A DNA stretch of 64,000 nucleotides. Origin: Bacteroidales bacterium MB20-C3-3. Lineage in GTDB: Bacteria > Bacteroidota > Bacteroidia > Bacteroidales > UBA932. The stretch spans positions 1,922,001 to 1,986,000 of the forward strand of contig CP141202.1 of assembly GCA_035609245.1 (NCBI GenBank). Direction: 5' to 3'. A model generated the notes under the pieces. That model was not told the DNA's origin, did no database searches, and saw nothing but the letters and a program-made list of their open reading frames with translations. Shown piece after piece: positions 16,251 through 24,956 of this stretch (positions are counted from its first letter, which is position 1; each line of letters begins with the position of its first letter). The position numbers and the translations under genes are program-made.

Positions 16251-16320
16251 GTACTAGAGTACGCTGCGCAAAAAAATCTTAGCGCCTTGCTTATACGGCC
16301 GGTGCTCCGCCGGTTTAGTC
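16251..16320. repeat. Palindromic intergenic fragment sharing a motif with the 1-576 block
   Basis: The segment contains the palindrome GTACT-AG-AGTAC (16251-16262), then CTGCGCA (16264-16270), then TTATACGGCC (16291-16300) in a CCGG/CCGG hairpin. The same two words, CTGCGCA and TTATACGGCC, occur in the same order at 259-277. It lies between the tRNA terminator and a decayed lipoprotein gene, a typical place for debris of inserted elements. Confidence 0.35.
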
Positions 16321-16340
16321 GTAGTAAAGTAAATGTTTTT

Positions 16341-16348
16341 TATCTTTG
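16341..16348 (+). promoter_or_regulatory. -7 element for the decayed lipoprotein gene
   Basis: TATCTTTG matches TAnnTTTG and ends 19 nt before the ATG at 16368. No clear -33 element is present. Confidence 0.35.
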
Positions 16349-16367
16349 AATTGTTAGGATTCTGTTG

Positions 16368-16796
16368 ATGAAAAAACTGCTAGCTTCTCTTTTTGCTGTA
16401 ATTGCACTATTCTCTTCCTGTGAAAAGCCTTTGGCTGAACGCAAAGAGCTGGATGTGGATGTAGTTGACGGGAAATTCACCGGATATGTATATAATTATG
16501 GGTTTTTGTGAAGAACCTAATTCCTGGTACCGCTTTGAGAACTATCAGCAAAGGATTGATACATTCCAGATTCCGGAGGAGAATTTAGCCAAATTAACAA
16601 CTGAGGGACTCTCACATACCTATCTGTATTATCCGTTAAGATGGGACTTTATTGCCTGGGACGGTCCTGGTGCTTTGCTTAAACTTTATGAAAATTTCAG
16701 GCCTGATGTTCCGGACGGGTCTCCGGGATCGATACAATTGCTGTATTCAAAATTCTTTCAGCCAAAGTTCCGGGCCTAAAAACACCACAGATCTAA
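16368..16796 (+). pseudogene. Frameshifted small lipoprotein of unknown function
   Basis: An ATG at 16368 opens a lipoprotein signal (MKKLLASLFAVIALFSSC, lipobox FSSC) but the frame stops at TGA 16509-16511 after 47 codons. The +1 frame continues with convincing protein sequence from about 16510 (CEEPNSWYRFENYQQRIDTF) to a stop at 16777-16779. Removing one T from the T5 run at 16503-16507 joins them. Near 16731 the first frame again looks protein-like (DTIAVFKILSAKVPG) to a stop at 16794, so a second indel may exist. I do not recognise the family. Decay is more likely than programmed shifting, and assembly error in the homopolymer is possible. Confidence 0.6.
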
Positions 16797-18298
16797 AATT
16801 TGTAATTGCGGATTATCTCCTCAATTTTCTCCTCCTGCATAATGATGTTGAAGTGTTCCCAGAATTCCGGGTCATATGTGTATTGAATATCGGAGAAGAT
16901 GTCCCGGGTAGAGAGTCTTTGGTCTGAAAGGAATTTCTCTACATTTTCTGTATCTGATTTACAATTGGCCATTTCAAACCACAGGTTAAGCGGGGTGGTA
17001 AGAAGTCGCCCCTTTTTTCTTACTTTAAAGCTCAGATCTCCTCTGATATGGTTAACCAGGTATAGCCCGTTATGTGACTTATATGAGACCTGGTATTTTA
17101 CCCTTACAGGTGTGACTTCGTGTGTCTTGCTCTTTCTGACTATCAGGTTGTCAGCAAACTCTCTTATATGGTTGGGATTAACCTCAAATATAGCTTTGAC
17201 CAAGGCGTGATTTTGTGCATCTACATATAGTTCGCCGGTAAAGAGGGCCTCCATTATCTCCTCTTTTTGTACAAATGAGAACACATATACCCTTCTGCCA
17301 TCTATCTCTGTTATATCTGTGTGTGTGTAGTTGTACATATTCATTCCTGAGTACTGAAGGAAATCTGTAGGGTATTTCATTATATCCAGTAGGATAATTG
17401 CATTAATTGTTGAGCGGAGCTTTGCTATGAGTGTATCCTGGCTACCCATAGTGCTTATTTTTCTCATCTTTAGCAATTTTGCCTGGTCTGATGTAAATGA
17501 GGGGGATAGTCCGCTTTTGTATAGTTTAAGTACAGCTTCGCTTAGTGAGAGGTTGCTTTTATATTCAATTCCCTCTCTGTAAAATGCAGTGATATTAAGT
17601 GGTTTTGGATGATAGTTTGACTCTCTTTTCCGTATTGCATCCATAAGGATACTTCTTGGATCAACAACTCTTACAATTACCTCCTGAAGGGGAATAACTG
17701 ACTGCATCATCTCAATTGTAACATCGTTTTCTGTAAGAAGAATTCCTGATACTTTTCTCTGCTCGTAACCCATTGAGGAGAATAAAATATTCCTGTTTGC
17801 CAGCGAATCAGGTAGTGTAAGTCTGAACCGCCCCTCCTGATTGGTTATTGTTCCAACAGATCCTCCTTCAGGACTTACAGTTGCAGATACTACCGGCTCT
17901 CCATTGTGACGGTCTAAAACAACCCCCTCCATCCTGACATATTTTTCACCTGAGTAAACTCTTTCAGGTGTTTTTTGCTGAGGTTTGTAAATAAGGATGT
18001 ATTCACCCTCTTGTTTGATAGTTAGACTATTGTCTTGTGTTATTATTCTTACAGCCTCTTCTATTGTGTATTCTCCTCTTGAAATCCTTCCTCTTTTTTT
18101 GTTGTCAACCGCCTTGCTGTCGTAAATGAAAAGAGAACCGGTCTGAGTAGAGATTCTATTTAACAATTCGTAAGCAGTGCCGCGGCTTTCAGATATTTTA
18201 AAAGTTTTATCAGTTGGATTGTTTTGTGCGTAGAGGTGCAATTCAGACATTATTCCTAATGTCAGAGTTAAAATGAATATCAGTTTTTCACCTCTCAT
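16793..18298 (-). CDS. STN domain + carboxypeptidase-regulatory-like domain protein (ECF/FecR target)
   Basis: From the ATG at 18298 the product has 501 residues. A longer start at 18364 would overlap the FecR gene by 61 nt and bury the signal peptide. After a signal peptide comes a secretin/TonB N-terminus (STN) domain (about 30-100, FKISESRGTAYELLNRIS to EYILIYKP). A carboxypeptidase-regulatory beta-sandwich follows (about 120-210, RMEGVVLDRHNGEPVVSATV). The remaining ~290 residues are a conserved domain shared with the paralogue at 19734-20996, ending in a FWEHFNII motif. There is no plug or barrel, so it is not a TonB receptor despite its STN domain. STN domains normally contact the FecR anti-sigma, so it may be the sensor partner. 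Confidence 0.8.
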   Translation of the reverse strand: MRGEKLIFILTLTLGIMSELHLYAQNNPTDKTFKISESRGTAYELLNRISTQTGSLFIYDSKAVDNKKRGRISRGEYTIEEAVRIITQDNSLTIKQEGEYILIYKPQQKTPERVYSGEKYVRMEGVVLDRHNGEPVVSATVSPEGGSVGTITNQEGRFRLTLPDSLANRNILFSSMGYEQRKVSGILLTENDVTIEMMQSVIPLQEVIVRVVDPRSILMDAIRKRESNYHPKPLNITAFYREGIEYKSNLSLSEAVLKLYKSGLSPSFTSDQAKLLKMRKISTMGSQDTLIAKLRSTINAIILLDIMKYPTDFLQYSGMNMYNYTHTDITEIDGRRVYVFSFVQKEEIMEALFTGELYVDAQNHALVKAIFEVNPNHIREFADNLIVRKSKTHEVTPVRVKYQVSYKSHNGLYLVNHIRGDLSFKVRKKGRLLTTPLNLWFEMANCKSDTENVEKFLSDQRLSTRDIFSDIQYTYDPEFWEHFNIIMQEEKIEEIIRNYKF

Positions 18299-18303
18299 CC
18301 TGT

Positions 18304-19149
18304 TTACTGATGGATTTTTATTACCCCACCCTCTCTTTTGTATTTTAACTCCATTGCGCTGCATATTAGCTGAACCATGGAATCCGGATTGTCACCTGTA
18401 AAGGTTGCAGTAAGCTCTCTAATCTCCAGACCCTGTTCCAGTTCAATTTTTGTGTCAGGGAAGGTTCTGTTTATTACATCTGTAATATTAGCCAGATACT
18501 CATCCTTGAAATGCATTCTGGAACTGTATTTATTAAAATGTTCATGATCTTCTGTAATGTATTTGGCCAGTCCGCTCTCCCCGGCGACTGCGCTCTCCCC
18601 GGCAGATACCTCCACGCTTTCGCCACTTTTGATATGAGAGATTTTAATTCTGCCGCTTCTTACAGAGATCTTTGTCTCTCCCTCTTTTGACAACAGGTCA
18701 AAAGTTGTCCCAAGCACCTCAATTATAGCATCGCCTGCCTCAATGATAAAAGGTTTATTCTCATCTCTTGCAATTTCAAAATATGCCTCTCCGGAAAGTT
18801 CTACCTCTCTTTTGGAAGAGTTAAATTTTTGAGGATGTACAACTGTTGCTCTTTCTGATAAATAAATGTACGATCCGTCATCCAGTTTTGTTACAAAGGT
18901 TGTTCCTGGTGTGTCGTTTGTAATGGTAACGGCAAACAACTCCCCTTCATTCTTTCTATTTGTGATCAGAAGTGTGATAACAGTTATTATCAGCAGGAAG
19001 GCTGCGGCATAAGATAGTACCGGTCTCAAAGGGAGCCTTGATTTACTTACTCTCTCTTCAATCACCTCTTCATTTTCAATTCTTGCTCTCAGTTTTCTCC
19101 AGGCAACATCAGTTTTAGCCTGATCCTCCTTTGAATAATTCTTTTTCAT
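18304..19149 (-). CDS. FecR-family anti-sigma factor
   Basis: The 281-residue protein has a cytosolic N-terminus, one transmembrane helix (about 48-66) and a periplasmic FecR domain (FAVTITNDTPGTTFVTKLDDGSYIY region, then GEAYFEIARDENKPFIIEAG). The C-terminal DUF4974-type segment is ITDVINRTFPDTKIELEQ. It holds the ECF sigma factor inactive until a signal arrives from the envelope. The start overlaps the sigma gene stop by 4 nt (ATGA type). The next gene begins 5 nt after its stop, so the three are one operon. Confidence 0.92.
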   Translation of the reverse strand: MKKNYSKEDQAKTDVAWRKLRARIENEEVIEERVSKSRLPLRPVLSYAAAFLLIITVITLLITNRKNEGELFAVTITNDTPGTTFVTKLDDGSYIYLSERATVVHPQKFNSSKREVELSGEAYFEIARDENKPFIIEAGDAIIEVLGTTFDLLSKEGETKISVRSGRIKISHIKSGESVEVSAGESAVAGESGLAKYITEDHEHFNKYSSRMHFKDEYLANITDVINRTFPDTKIELEQGLEIRELTATFTGDNPDSMVQLICSAMELKYKREGGVIKIHQ

Positions 19150-19688
19150 CTCGTGTATCCTGTCTCTTTTTTTAGTAATTTAAGTGCCTTTCCCATTTCG
19201 GCCTCAACAGTCTTTACCGATAGTGAGAGGAGGGAGGCAATCTCTTCGTATTTTTTGTTTCCCAGCCTGCTCATCAGAAAAATATCCCTCCTTCTTGCAG
19301 GCATTTTTTTAAGCTCTGTTTTAATAATAGAATTGAGCTCTTCTGCCTCCATTAATTCAACTGGTGAAGGCTCTTCGCTGATTCTCCCAAGTATTTCAAG
19401 ATTCTCTGATGGAGACTCTTCATATTTTCTCTTCCTGCAATAATCAATTGATCTGTTTCTTATTGAATTGAACAGGTAGCTTTTTATACTTTTTGTGATT
19501 TTTAACTCCTGCCTGTTTTTCCATAAATTGTAAAAGAACTCCTGAATAATCTCTTCAGATATCTCTTCTCTGCCTGTTATGCCTGTTGAATAGTAAAGCA
19601 GGGGGAGGTAGTAGCTTCTGAATAGACTTTCAAAGCTCTTTATGTCCCCCTCTTTAACTCTTATTACAATAAACAGATCGTTAATCAT
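19146..19688 (-). CDS. ECF-type RNA polymerase sigma factor (FecI/SigZ-like)
   Basis: The 180-residue protein shows sigma region 2 (FESLFRSYYLPLLYYSTGITG to IKSYLFNSIRNRSIDYCRK) and region 4 with a helix-turn-helix (MSRLGNKKYEEIASLLSLSVKTVEAEMGKALKLLK). This is the Bacteroides-expansion family of ECF sigma factors. It is followed by its FecR anti-sigma and the STN protein. A TATATTTG element at 19710-19717 gives the operon its own promoter downstream of the 19734-20996 paralogue. Confidence 0.93.
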   Translation of the reverse strand: MINDLFIVIRVKEGDIKSFESLFRSYYLPLLYYSTGITGREEISEEIIQEFFYNLWKNRQELKITKSIKSYLFNSIRNRSIDYCRKRKYEESPSENLEILGRISEEPSPVELMEAEELNSIIKTELKKMPARRRDIFLMSRLGNKKYEEIASLLSLSVKTVEAEMGKALKLLKKETGYTR

Positions 19689-19709
19689 TGTCTAAAATTA
19701 TGCAAGATT

Positions 19710-19717
19710 CAAATATA
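19710..19717 (-). promoter_or_regulatory. -7 element of the sigma/FecR/STN operon
   Basis: TATATTTG on the minus strand ends 21 nt before the sigma ATG at 19688. It lies in the 45-bp gap after the upstream paralogue, so the operon can be expressed by the housekeeping sigma. Confidence 0.45.
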
Positions 19718-19733
19718 CGAAATAGTAGAGCTG

Positions 19734-20996
19734 TTAATTTTTGTTGATAGCTTTTCTTAACCTGTTTACTGCGTTCTCAAGTGACTCTTCAGGCTCTATT
19801 ATATTGTAGTCCTCCCAGAAATTCTCATCACTGAAATTATTAACCTTGTCAGAAAGAGAGTGAGAGTCTTTGAAAGCTACTCTTCCGGAGATCTTTTTTG
19901 CTTCATCCATTGTTGCATCAGTTATTACATTTTCCGAGACTATGGAGTAGCTCGTAGAGAACAATCTCTTCTTCCAGTCACATCTGAAGTTGATTTCGCT
20001 TCTGATATAGTGTAGAAGCGAGACCCCTCCGGATTGTCTGTAGGTGACCATAAATGAAACCTCTTCCGGCTTAAAGTGCATCCCGAATGGTTTCCTCTTA
20101 AGGATAGCCATAGTAGCTTTTCCTCTGTCATTCATGCTAAGCCTGTATTCGGCCCTTGAAAAAGTAAAACTCTCCTTATCAATAAACAGTTTCCCGTAGT
20201 AGAGTGCGTAAGGCATAATTACCTGAGGCTGGAAACTTACTACATAATGAGATCTCTCACCAATTGTTACAGACTCCTCAAGAGTAAAGCTGTACATCGC
20301 CAGATTCTCTCTGCTCAGAATCAGATCTGGATTTTTAACAATATCCAGATAGATTGACAAATTGGGACCTCCCAGCAATTTTACCATTAGTGTATCTTTT
20401 GGATCCGGGCTTACCAGTTTGCGCCCTTTATACACCTGAACAGCATCTCTTTCAACACCATCGCCGTACGGAGTTTTGAATATCTCCACAACTGCCTCTG
20501 ATACATTAATATAACTCCTCCTTTTTTTTACTGTCTCTCTGTAAAACCCGGACAGAGTACCATTCTTTGAAGAGTAGTTTGTGCCGATTTTTTCTATAGC
20601 CCTCTCTACAATCGCCCTGCCATCCATGCCGATTATGGTTACAGGGTCTAGCAGGCTTGTTTTGGTATCAAGGAAGATGGTGATATCATTTTTGCTTGTT
20701 CCATCTATAGGCAGTTCAAAATTTGAATAACCCAGATGAGAAAAAATAATTGCTTTTGAATCCGTTCCCTCCTTGATTTTTATCGAGAATTCCCCGTTTG
20801 CATTTGCAATTGTGCCTACATTGGATCCTTTCAGAGCAACAACTGAATACTCCAGTCTCTTCTGACTCCCTCTCTCTTTAACTATACCCGAGATTGTGAA
20901 GAAGCCCTTGTCTGATTGTGACCAGGCGCGCTCACCCGGAGCGAGCAAAAGGACTGCTATAATCAGTCCGGTCAAATTTCTAAAAATTGTTTTCAT
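19734..20996 (-). CDS. Carboxypeptidase-regulatory-like domain protein, paralogue of the STN protein
   Basis: The 420-residue protein has a signal peptide (about 1-26) and a carboxypeptidase-regulatory-like domain (about 33-115, FTISGIVKERGSQKRLEYS). The same long C-terminal domain as the 16793-18298 product follows: the segments AIVERAIEKIGTNY, GFYRETVKKRRSYINVSEAVVE and a terminal FWEDYNII match the neighbour. It lacks the STN domain. The two paralogues bracket the sigma/FecR pair on the same strand. The function of the shared domain is unknown to me; an envelope location is inferred from the signal peptide. Confidence 0.75.
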   Translation of the reverse strand: MKTIFRNLTGLIIAVLLLAPGERAWSQSDKGFFTISGIVKERGSQKRLEYSVVALKGSNVGTIANANGEFSIKIKEGTDSKAIIFSHLGYSNFELPIDGTSKNDITIFLDTKTSLLDPVTIIGMDGRAIVERAIEKIGTNYSSKNGTLSGFYRETVKKRRSYINVSEAVVEIFKTPYGDGVERDAVQVYKGRKLVSPDPKDTLMVKLLGGPNLSIYLDIVKNPDLILSRENLAMYSFTLEESVTIGERSHYVVSFQPQVIMPYALYYGKLFIDKESFTFSRAEYRLSMNDRGKATMAILKRKPFGMHFKPEEVSFMVTYRQSGGVSLLHYIRSEINFRCDWKKRLFSTSYSIVSENVITDATMDEAKKISGRVAFKDSHSLSDKVNNFSDENFWEDYNIIEPEESLENAVNRLRKAINKN

Positions 20997-21274
20997 TCCG
21001 GTAAAATATTAATTGTTTAAACTTCTGTCTCTGCAATCAAGACGAACAACCAATGGTTTACCCTATTTTTTTAGTATTAAGTTTAATATTTAAAGCAAAT
21101 AGTTACACTCTGTAAGCAAAGTGTATTTATTTAATAATTTATGATTTCTAAAGAACATTGTATTATAATATTTTTATAAATTTACTAGCCCTTTCTTATT
21201 AAATGTAGCCATTTCCAGTATAAATATTTAACCCCAAGAAAACGAACCAGTTTTTACACAAAATTGACGAGCCT
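20997..21274. other. AT-rich divergent intergenic region before the hydrogenase operon
   Basis: This 278-bp gap separates the minus-strand paralogue gene from the plus-strand hydrogenase genes, so both promoters should lie here. It is very AT-rich. I find no exact TAnnTTTG on either strand and no recognisable Rex or Fnr palindrome. An 8-bp inverted repeat TTAAACTT/AAGTTTAA (21017-21024 and 21079-21086) is present but weak evidence for control. Confidence 0.4.
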
Positions 21275-21811
21275 ATGAAAGCAATCGAAGAAAGTCGAGT
21301 CAATACGACTGTTATTGACGAGATAATCTCCAGGTACAAAGGGAAACCGGGCGAGCTGCTTACTGTTATGGAAGAGATACAGGAGGCCAGTGAGTTTAAA
21401 TTCCTTGATGATGCCAGTATGGAGTATCTCTCTTCATCAGTGAAGGTGCCTCTGTCACAAATCTATGGTGTGGCAACCTTTTACTCGTTCTTTAACCTGA
21501 AACCTCAGGGGAAGCATACTATTATTGTATGCAGGGGAACCGCCTGCCATACAAAAGGGTCCAAGATTCTACTTGACGATCTCTCACTCCTGCCGGGCTG
21601 TAAAGAGGCCTTTGATTCAGGAGAGAGCTCTTTCACTACAGAGGATAAGCAGATTACTGTTAAAACGGTAGCATGCTTCGGCCAGTGTGCACTGGCTCCT
21701 GTTGTGGCAGTGGACGGAGTGATTTACAGTAATGTAACCTCTGAACAGATAAAGAAATTATTGCAGAATTTACAGGAGGACAATAAAGATGAGAATCTCA
21801 GACTTAGTTGA
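21275..21811 (+). CDS. [FeFe]-hydrogenase subunit HydC/NuoE-like ([2Fe-2S] thioredoxin-fold)
   Basis: The 178-residue protein matches the NuoE/HydC family, a thioredoxin-like [2Fe-2S] protein that passes electrons to the NuoF-like flavoprotein. Cluster ligands are C86 and C91 (VCRGTACHTKGS) and C134 and C138 (VACFGQCALAP). The IYGVATFYSFF segment is also typical. The next gene overlaps its 3' end by 23 nt, so the subunits are translationally coupled. It is the first gene of the hydrogenase operon. Confidence 0.93.
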   Translation: MKAIEESRVNTTVIDEIISRYKGKPGELLTVMEEIQEASEFKFLDDASMEYLSSSVKVPLSQIYGVATFYSFFNLKPQGKHTIIVCRGTACHTKGSKILLDDLSLLPGCKEAFDSGESSFTTEDKQITVKTVACFGQCALAPVVAVDGVIYSNVTSEQIKKLLQNLQEDNKDENLRLS

Positions 21812-24800
21812 GTTAAACAGACTTAGGGAGAGTGCTTCTAAGAAGGTCCTCCCGGATAAACCCTACATTGCTGTAGGAATGGGAACTTGTGGGATTGGGC
21901 GAGGTGCAGAGCTGTTATATGACAGTTTTGAGAGAATTATAAAAGAGAGGGATCTGAACATAATTCTTAAAAAGACAGGCTGTTTTGGATTTTGTTCGGA
22001 GGAGCCGCTTGTTAATATTTATATGCCCGGATTCCCTCTTATAATAATGCATAATGTTTCTGAAATTGATGTGATTCCAATTATTGGAGGTATCGTCAAA
22101 GGTATAATGCCATTTAGAAATGTTCTCTGCAGGATTGAGGAGTGGGACTTCATAACAGGGAAGTTTGAGTTTGGCAGAGGACTTACAGATTATCCGTTGT
22201 GGAACGATATTCCATTTTTCAAATGGCAAAAAAAGATTGTTCTTCGTAACTGCGGACTTATCGTTCCGGATGATATTGAGGAATATATAGCTGTGGGAGG
22301 ATATCAGCCACTATATAAAGCTCTTTTTGAAATGAGTGCTTCAGCAATTGTTGATGAAGTAAAGGGTTCCAAATTGAGAGGCAGAGGTGGTGCAGGTTTT
22401 CCTACAGGCATCAAGTGGGAGATGATGGCTAAACGGGAGGCTGCTCAGAAGTATGTTATTTGCAATGCCGATGAGGGTGATCCCGGAGCCTTTATGAATA
22501 GAAACGAAATTGAGAGCGACCCGTTTATGCTGCTTGAAGGTATGACTATAGGAGCTTTTGCAATGGGAGCAACTAAAGGAGTTGTTTATATCAGGGCAGA
22601 GTATCCGCTCGCTGTCAGAAGGCTTAAAAGTGCAATTGAACAAGCTAAAGAATACGGGTTACTTGGTAAAAACATACTAAACTCAGGCTTTAGCTTTGAT
22701 CTGGATATTGTTGAGGGTGCCGGAGCTTTCGTTTGTGGAGAGGAGACAGCTCTTATTCACAGTATTGAGGGTAAGTCGGGAAGACCATCTCCACGCCCTC
22801 CATATCCGGCTGAAAAGGGTTTGTACGGAATGCCTACAAATATTAATAATGTTGAGACCTGGTGTAATATTCCGGTTGTAATCTCCAAAGGTGGAGAGTG
22901 GTTTACCGGTGTGGGAACAGAGAAGAGTTCAGGAACAAAGGTTTTCTCACTTGTAGGTAAGGTTAAGAATACAGGACTCATAGAACTTCCTCTGGGATCA
23001 ACCCTGGAAACAATAGTATTCAAGATAGGAGAGGGTACCGGTACTCAGAAAAGGGTAAAGGCAGTCCAGACCGGAGGACCATCCGGCGGTTGTATCCCTG
23101 TGGATTATCTCAATACCCACGTTGATTACGAGTCGCTGAGTTCTCTTGGATCAATTATGGGATCAGGAGGAATGGTTGTAATGGATCAGGATAACTGTAT
23201 GGTGGATGTTGCAAGATATTTTACCGAGTTCTCAAATGGGGAATCGTGCGGCAAATGTACCCCTTGCAGAGAGGGGCTTGCTCAAACATTAACTATCATT
23301 AATAAATTCACTGAGGGAAAAGCAACAGAGGCAGATATACATGCTCTTGAAAATCTGGGTAAAGTTATTAAATCCACTGCACTTTGCGGCCTTGGTCAGA
23401 CTGCTCCAAATCCTGTTCTTACAACTTTAAGATACTTCAGAGACGAGTATGATCATCATATGATTGAGAAGAAATGTGAAGCAGGTATTTGCCAGGAGCT
23501 ATTCTCGGCTTTATGCGAAAACAGCTGTCCATTGCATATGAATATTCCAAGATATTTGCAGCTTCTGAAAGAGGATAAACTGCAAGATGCCTTTGAATCA
23601 ACACTCAGAGATAATCCGCTGCCATCTTCAATAGGAAGAATATGTCACTTCCACTGCCAGATGAAGTGCAGGAGAGAGGCGATTGACGCATCAGTATCTC
23701 AGGGAGATATTCACAGATATATATCTGACACAGCCTATAATGAAGGTTTTTCTGATAAAGTTTATGAGAGACTTCTAAGAGAAAAGCTCCCTCAGACTCA
23801 CAAACGGATTGCAGTTGTTGGGTCCGGCCCTGCCGGTCTTACCGCTGCGTACTATCTGGTAAGGCTGGGGCATGATGTTACAATATTTGAGGCTGAATCA
23901 GAGGCGGGTGGTATTCTGAGATGGGGAATTCCAAAATACAGACTGCCACTTGATGTTTTTGATCACGAGTTGAATTTCATAAAAGAGCTGGGAGTAAATT
24001 TTGTATTTAATACAAAAATTGGCAAAGATATTAGCATGGAGGAGCTCGAAAGAGACTACAACATTGTGATACTGGCACTTGGAGCTCACAAGGATATGAG
24101 TCCGGGTATCAATGGCAGCGAACTTGAGGGAGTTCTCTCCGGGATGGAATTTCTAAAAGATGTAGCTAAGGGTAAAGTGCCTGAGATGGGCAGACATGTA
24201 GTTGTTGTTGGCGCAGGAAATGTTGCCATAGATGCTGCAAGGACTGCTCAAAGGTTTGGTGCAGAAGTAACTGTTGTCTACAGACGAATGAAGCCCGATA
24301 TGCCAGCTAACAAGGATGAGATTAAGGGTGCAGAGATGGAGGGTGTGAACTTTCTGTTTTTGAGTACACCTAAAGAGATCCTGGCAGATACAAATGATAA
24401 GGTCAGAGGTATTGAGCTTATGAAAATGGCTTGTGGAGAGATAGACCTTTCCAACAGAAGAAAACCTGTCCCTACAGGTGAGTCTTTTATTCTTCCTTGT
24501 GACACAGTAATTATGGCTGTAGGAGAGGAGGTTGAGGCATCATTTGTTAAAGAGTTCGGTATAAAAACAATAAGCAATGGTAATATTGAAGCAGACCACT
24601 TTACATTTATGACAAATCACCCAAGGATATACGCAGTAGGTGATGCAGTTACAGGACCGGCTACAGCTGCCGAGGCTATGGGTATAGCCAAAAAAGCAGC
24701 AGAAGTTATTGACTGGAAGTTAATGAACAAGAGAAGATTCCATAAACTTTTCAGAGACTTTGATTATAGTGATGAGGTACCTTTAAAACCTGAAGGGGGT

Positions 24801-24953
24801 AATCGACACTACACTTTTAAAAGACCTCTGGAGGAGAGAACCGGAAATTTCAACGAGATTAATCTGGGTTACTCAAAAGAGCAGGCTTATGCAGAGGCAT
24901 CGAGGTGTCTGAGATGCGATGTAAGGATAACTGTTAACACGGAGGAGGACTAA
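21789..24953 (+). CDS. HydB/NuoF-like subunit fused to a GltD-type NADPH:flavin oxidoreductase domain
   Basis: At 1054 residues this is much longer than usual HydB (about 600). Residues 25-100 form a thioredoxin-like [2Fe-2S] domain (C34, C65, C69). Residues 150-560 are NuoF-like, with the FMN/NADH loop GRGGAGFP at 198-205 and a [4Fe-4S] site at C487, C490, C493 and C533. The ferredoxin tail of HydB is replaced by a GltD/dihydropyrimidine-dehydrogenase-type iron-sulfur helical domain (about 575-660, Cys-rich). That leads to an FAD Rossmann fold (VVGSGPAG, 677-684) and a second nucleotide fold with GAGNVA at 808-813 and YRR near 829-831, the NADPH signature of GltD and NfnB. It may link NADH, NADPH and H2. 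Confidence 0.9.
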   Translation: MRISDLVELNRLRESASKKVLPDKPYIAVGMGTCGIGRGAELLYDSFERIIKERDLNIILKKTGCFGFCSEEPLVNIYMPGFPLIIMHNVSEIDVIPIIGGIVKGIMPFRNVLCRIEEWDFITGKFEFGRGLTDYPLWNDIPFFKWQKKIVLRNCGLIVPDDIEEYIAVGGYQPLYKALFEMSASAIVDEVKGSKLRGRGGAGFPTGIKWEMMAKREAAQKYVICNADEGDPGAFMNRNEIESDPFMLLEGMTIGAFAMGATKGVVYIRAEYPLAVRRLKSAIEQAKEYGLLGKNILNSGFSFDLDIVEGAGAFVCGEETALIHSIEGKSGRPSPRPPYPAEKGLYGMPTNINNVETWCNIPVVISKGGEWFTGVGTEKSSGTKVFSLVGKVKNTGLIELPLGSTLETIVFKIGEGTGTQKRVKAVQTGGPSGGCIPVDYLNTHVDYESLSSLGSIMGSGGMVVMDQDNCMVDVARYFTEFSNGESCGKCTPCREGLAQTLTIINKFTEGKATEADIHALENLGKVIKSTALCGLGQTAPNPVLTTLRYFRDEYDHHMIEKKCEAGICQELFSALCENSCPLHMNIPRYLQLLKEDKLQDAFESTLRDNPLPSSIGRICHFHCQMKCRREAIDASVSQGDIHRYISDTAYNEGFSDKVYERLLREKLPQTHKRIAVVGSGPAGLTAAYYLVRLGHDVTIFEAESEAGGILRWGIPKYRLPLDVFDHELNFIKELGVNFVFNTKIGKDISMEELERDYNIVILALGAHKDMSPGINGSELEGVLSGMEFLKDVAKGKVPEMGRHVVVVGAGNVAIDAARTAQRFGAEVTVVYRRMKPDMPANKDEIKGAEMEGVNFLFLSTPKEILADTNDKVRGIELMKMACGEIDLSNRRKPVPTGESFILPCDTVIMAVGEEVEASFVKEFGIKTISNGNIEADHFTFMTNHPRIYAVGDAVTGPATAAEAMGIAKKAAEVIDWKLMNKRRFHKLFRDFDYSDEVPLKPEGGNRHYTFKRPLEERTGNFNEINLGYSKEQAYAEASRCLRCDVRITVNTEED

Positions 24954-24956
24954 ACA

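Noticed and set aside
20997-21274. Rex or Fnr operator for the hydrogenase operon
   Set aside because: I looked for the TTGTGAA/TTCACAA and TTGAT/ATCAA palindromes in the intergenic region and found none.
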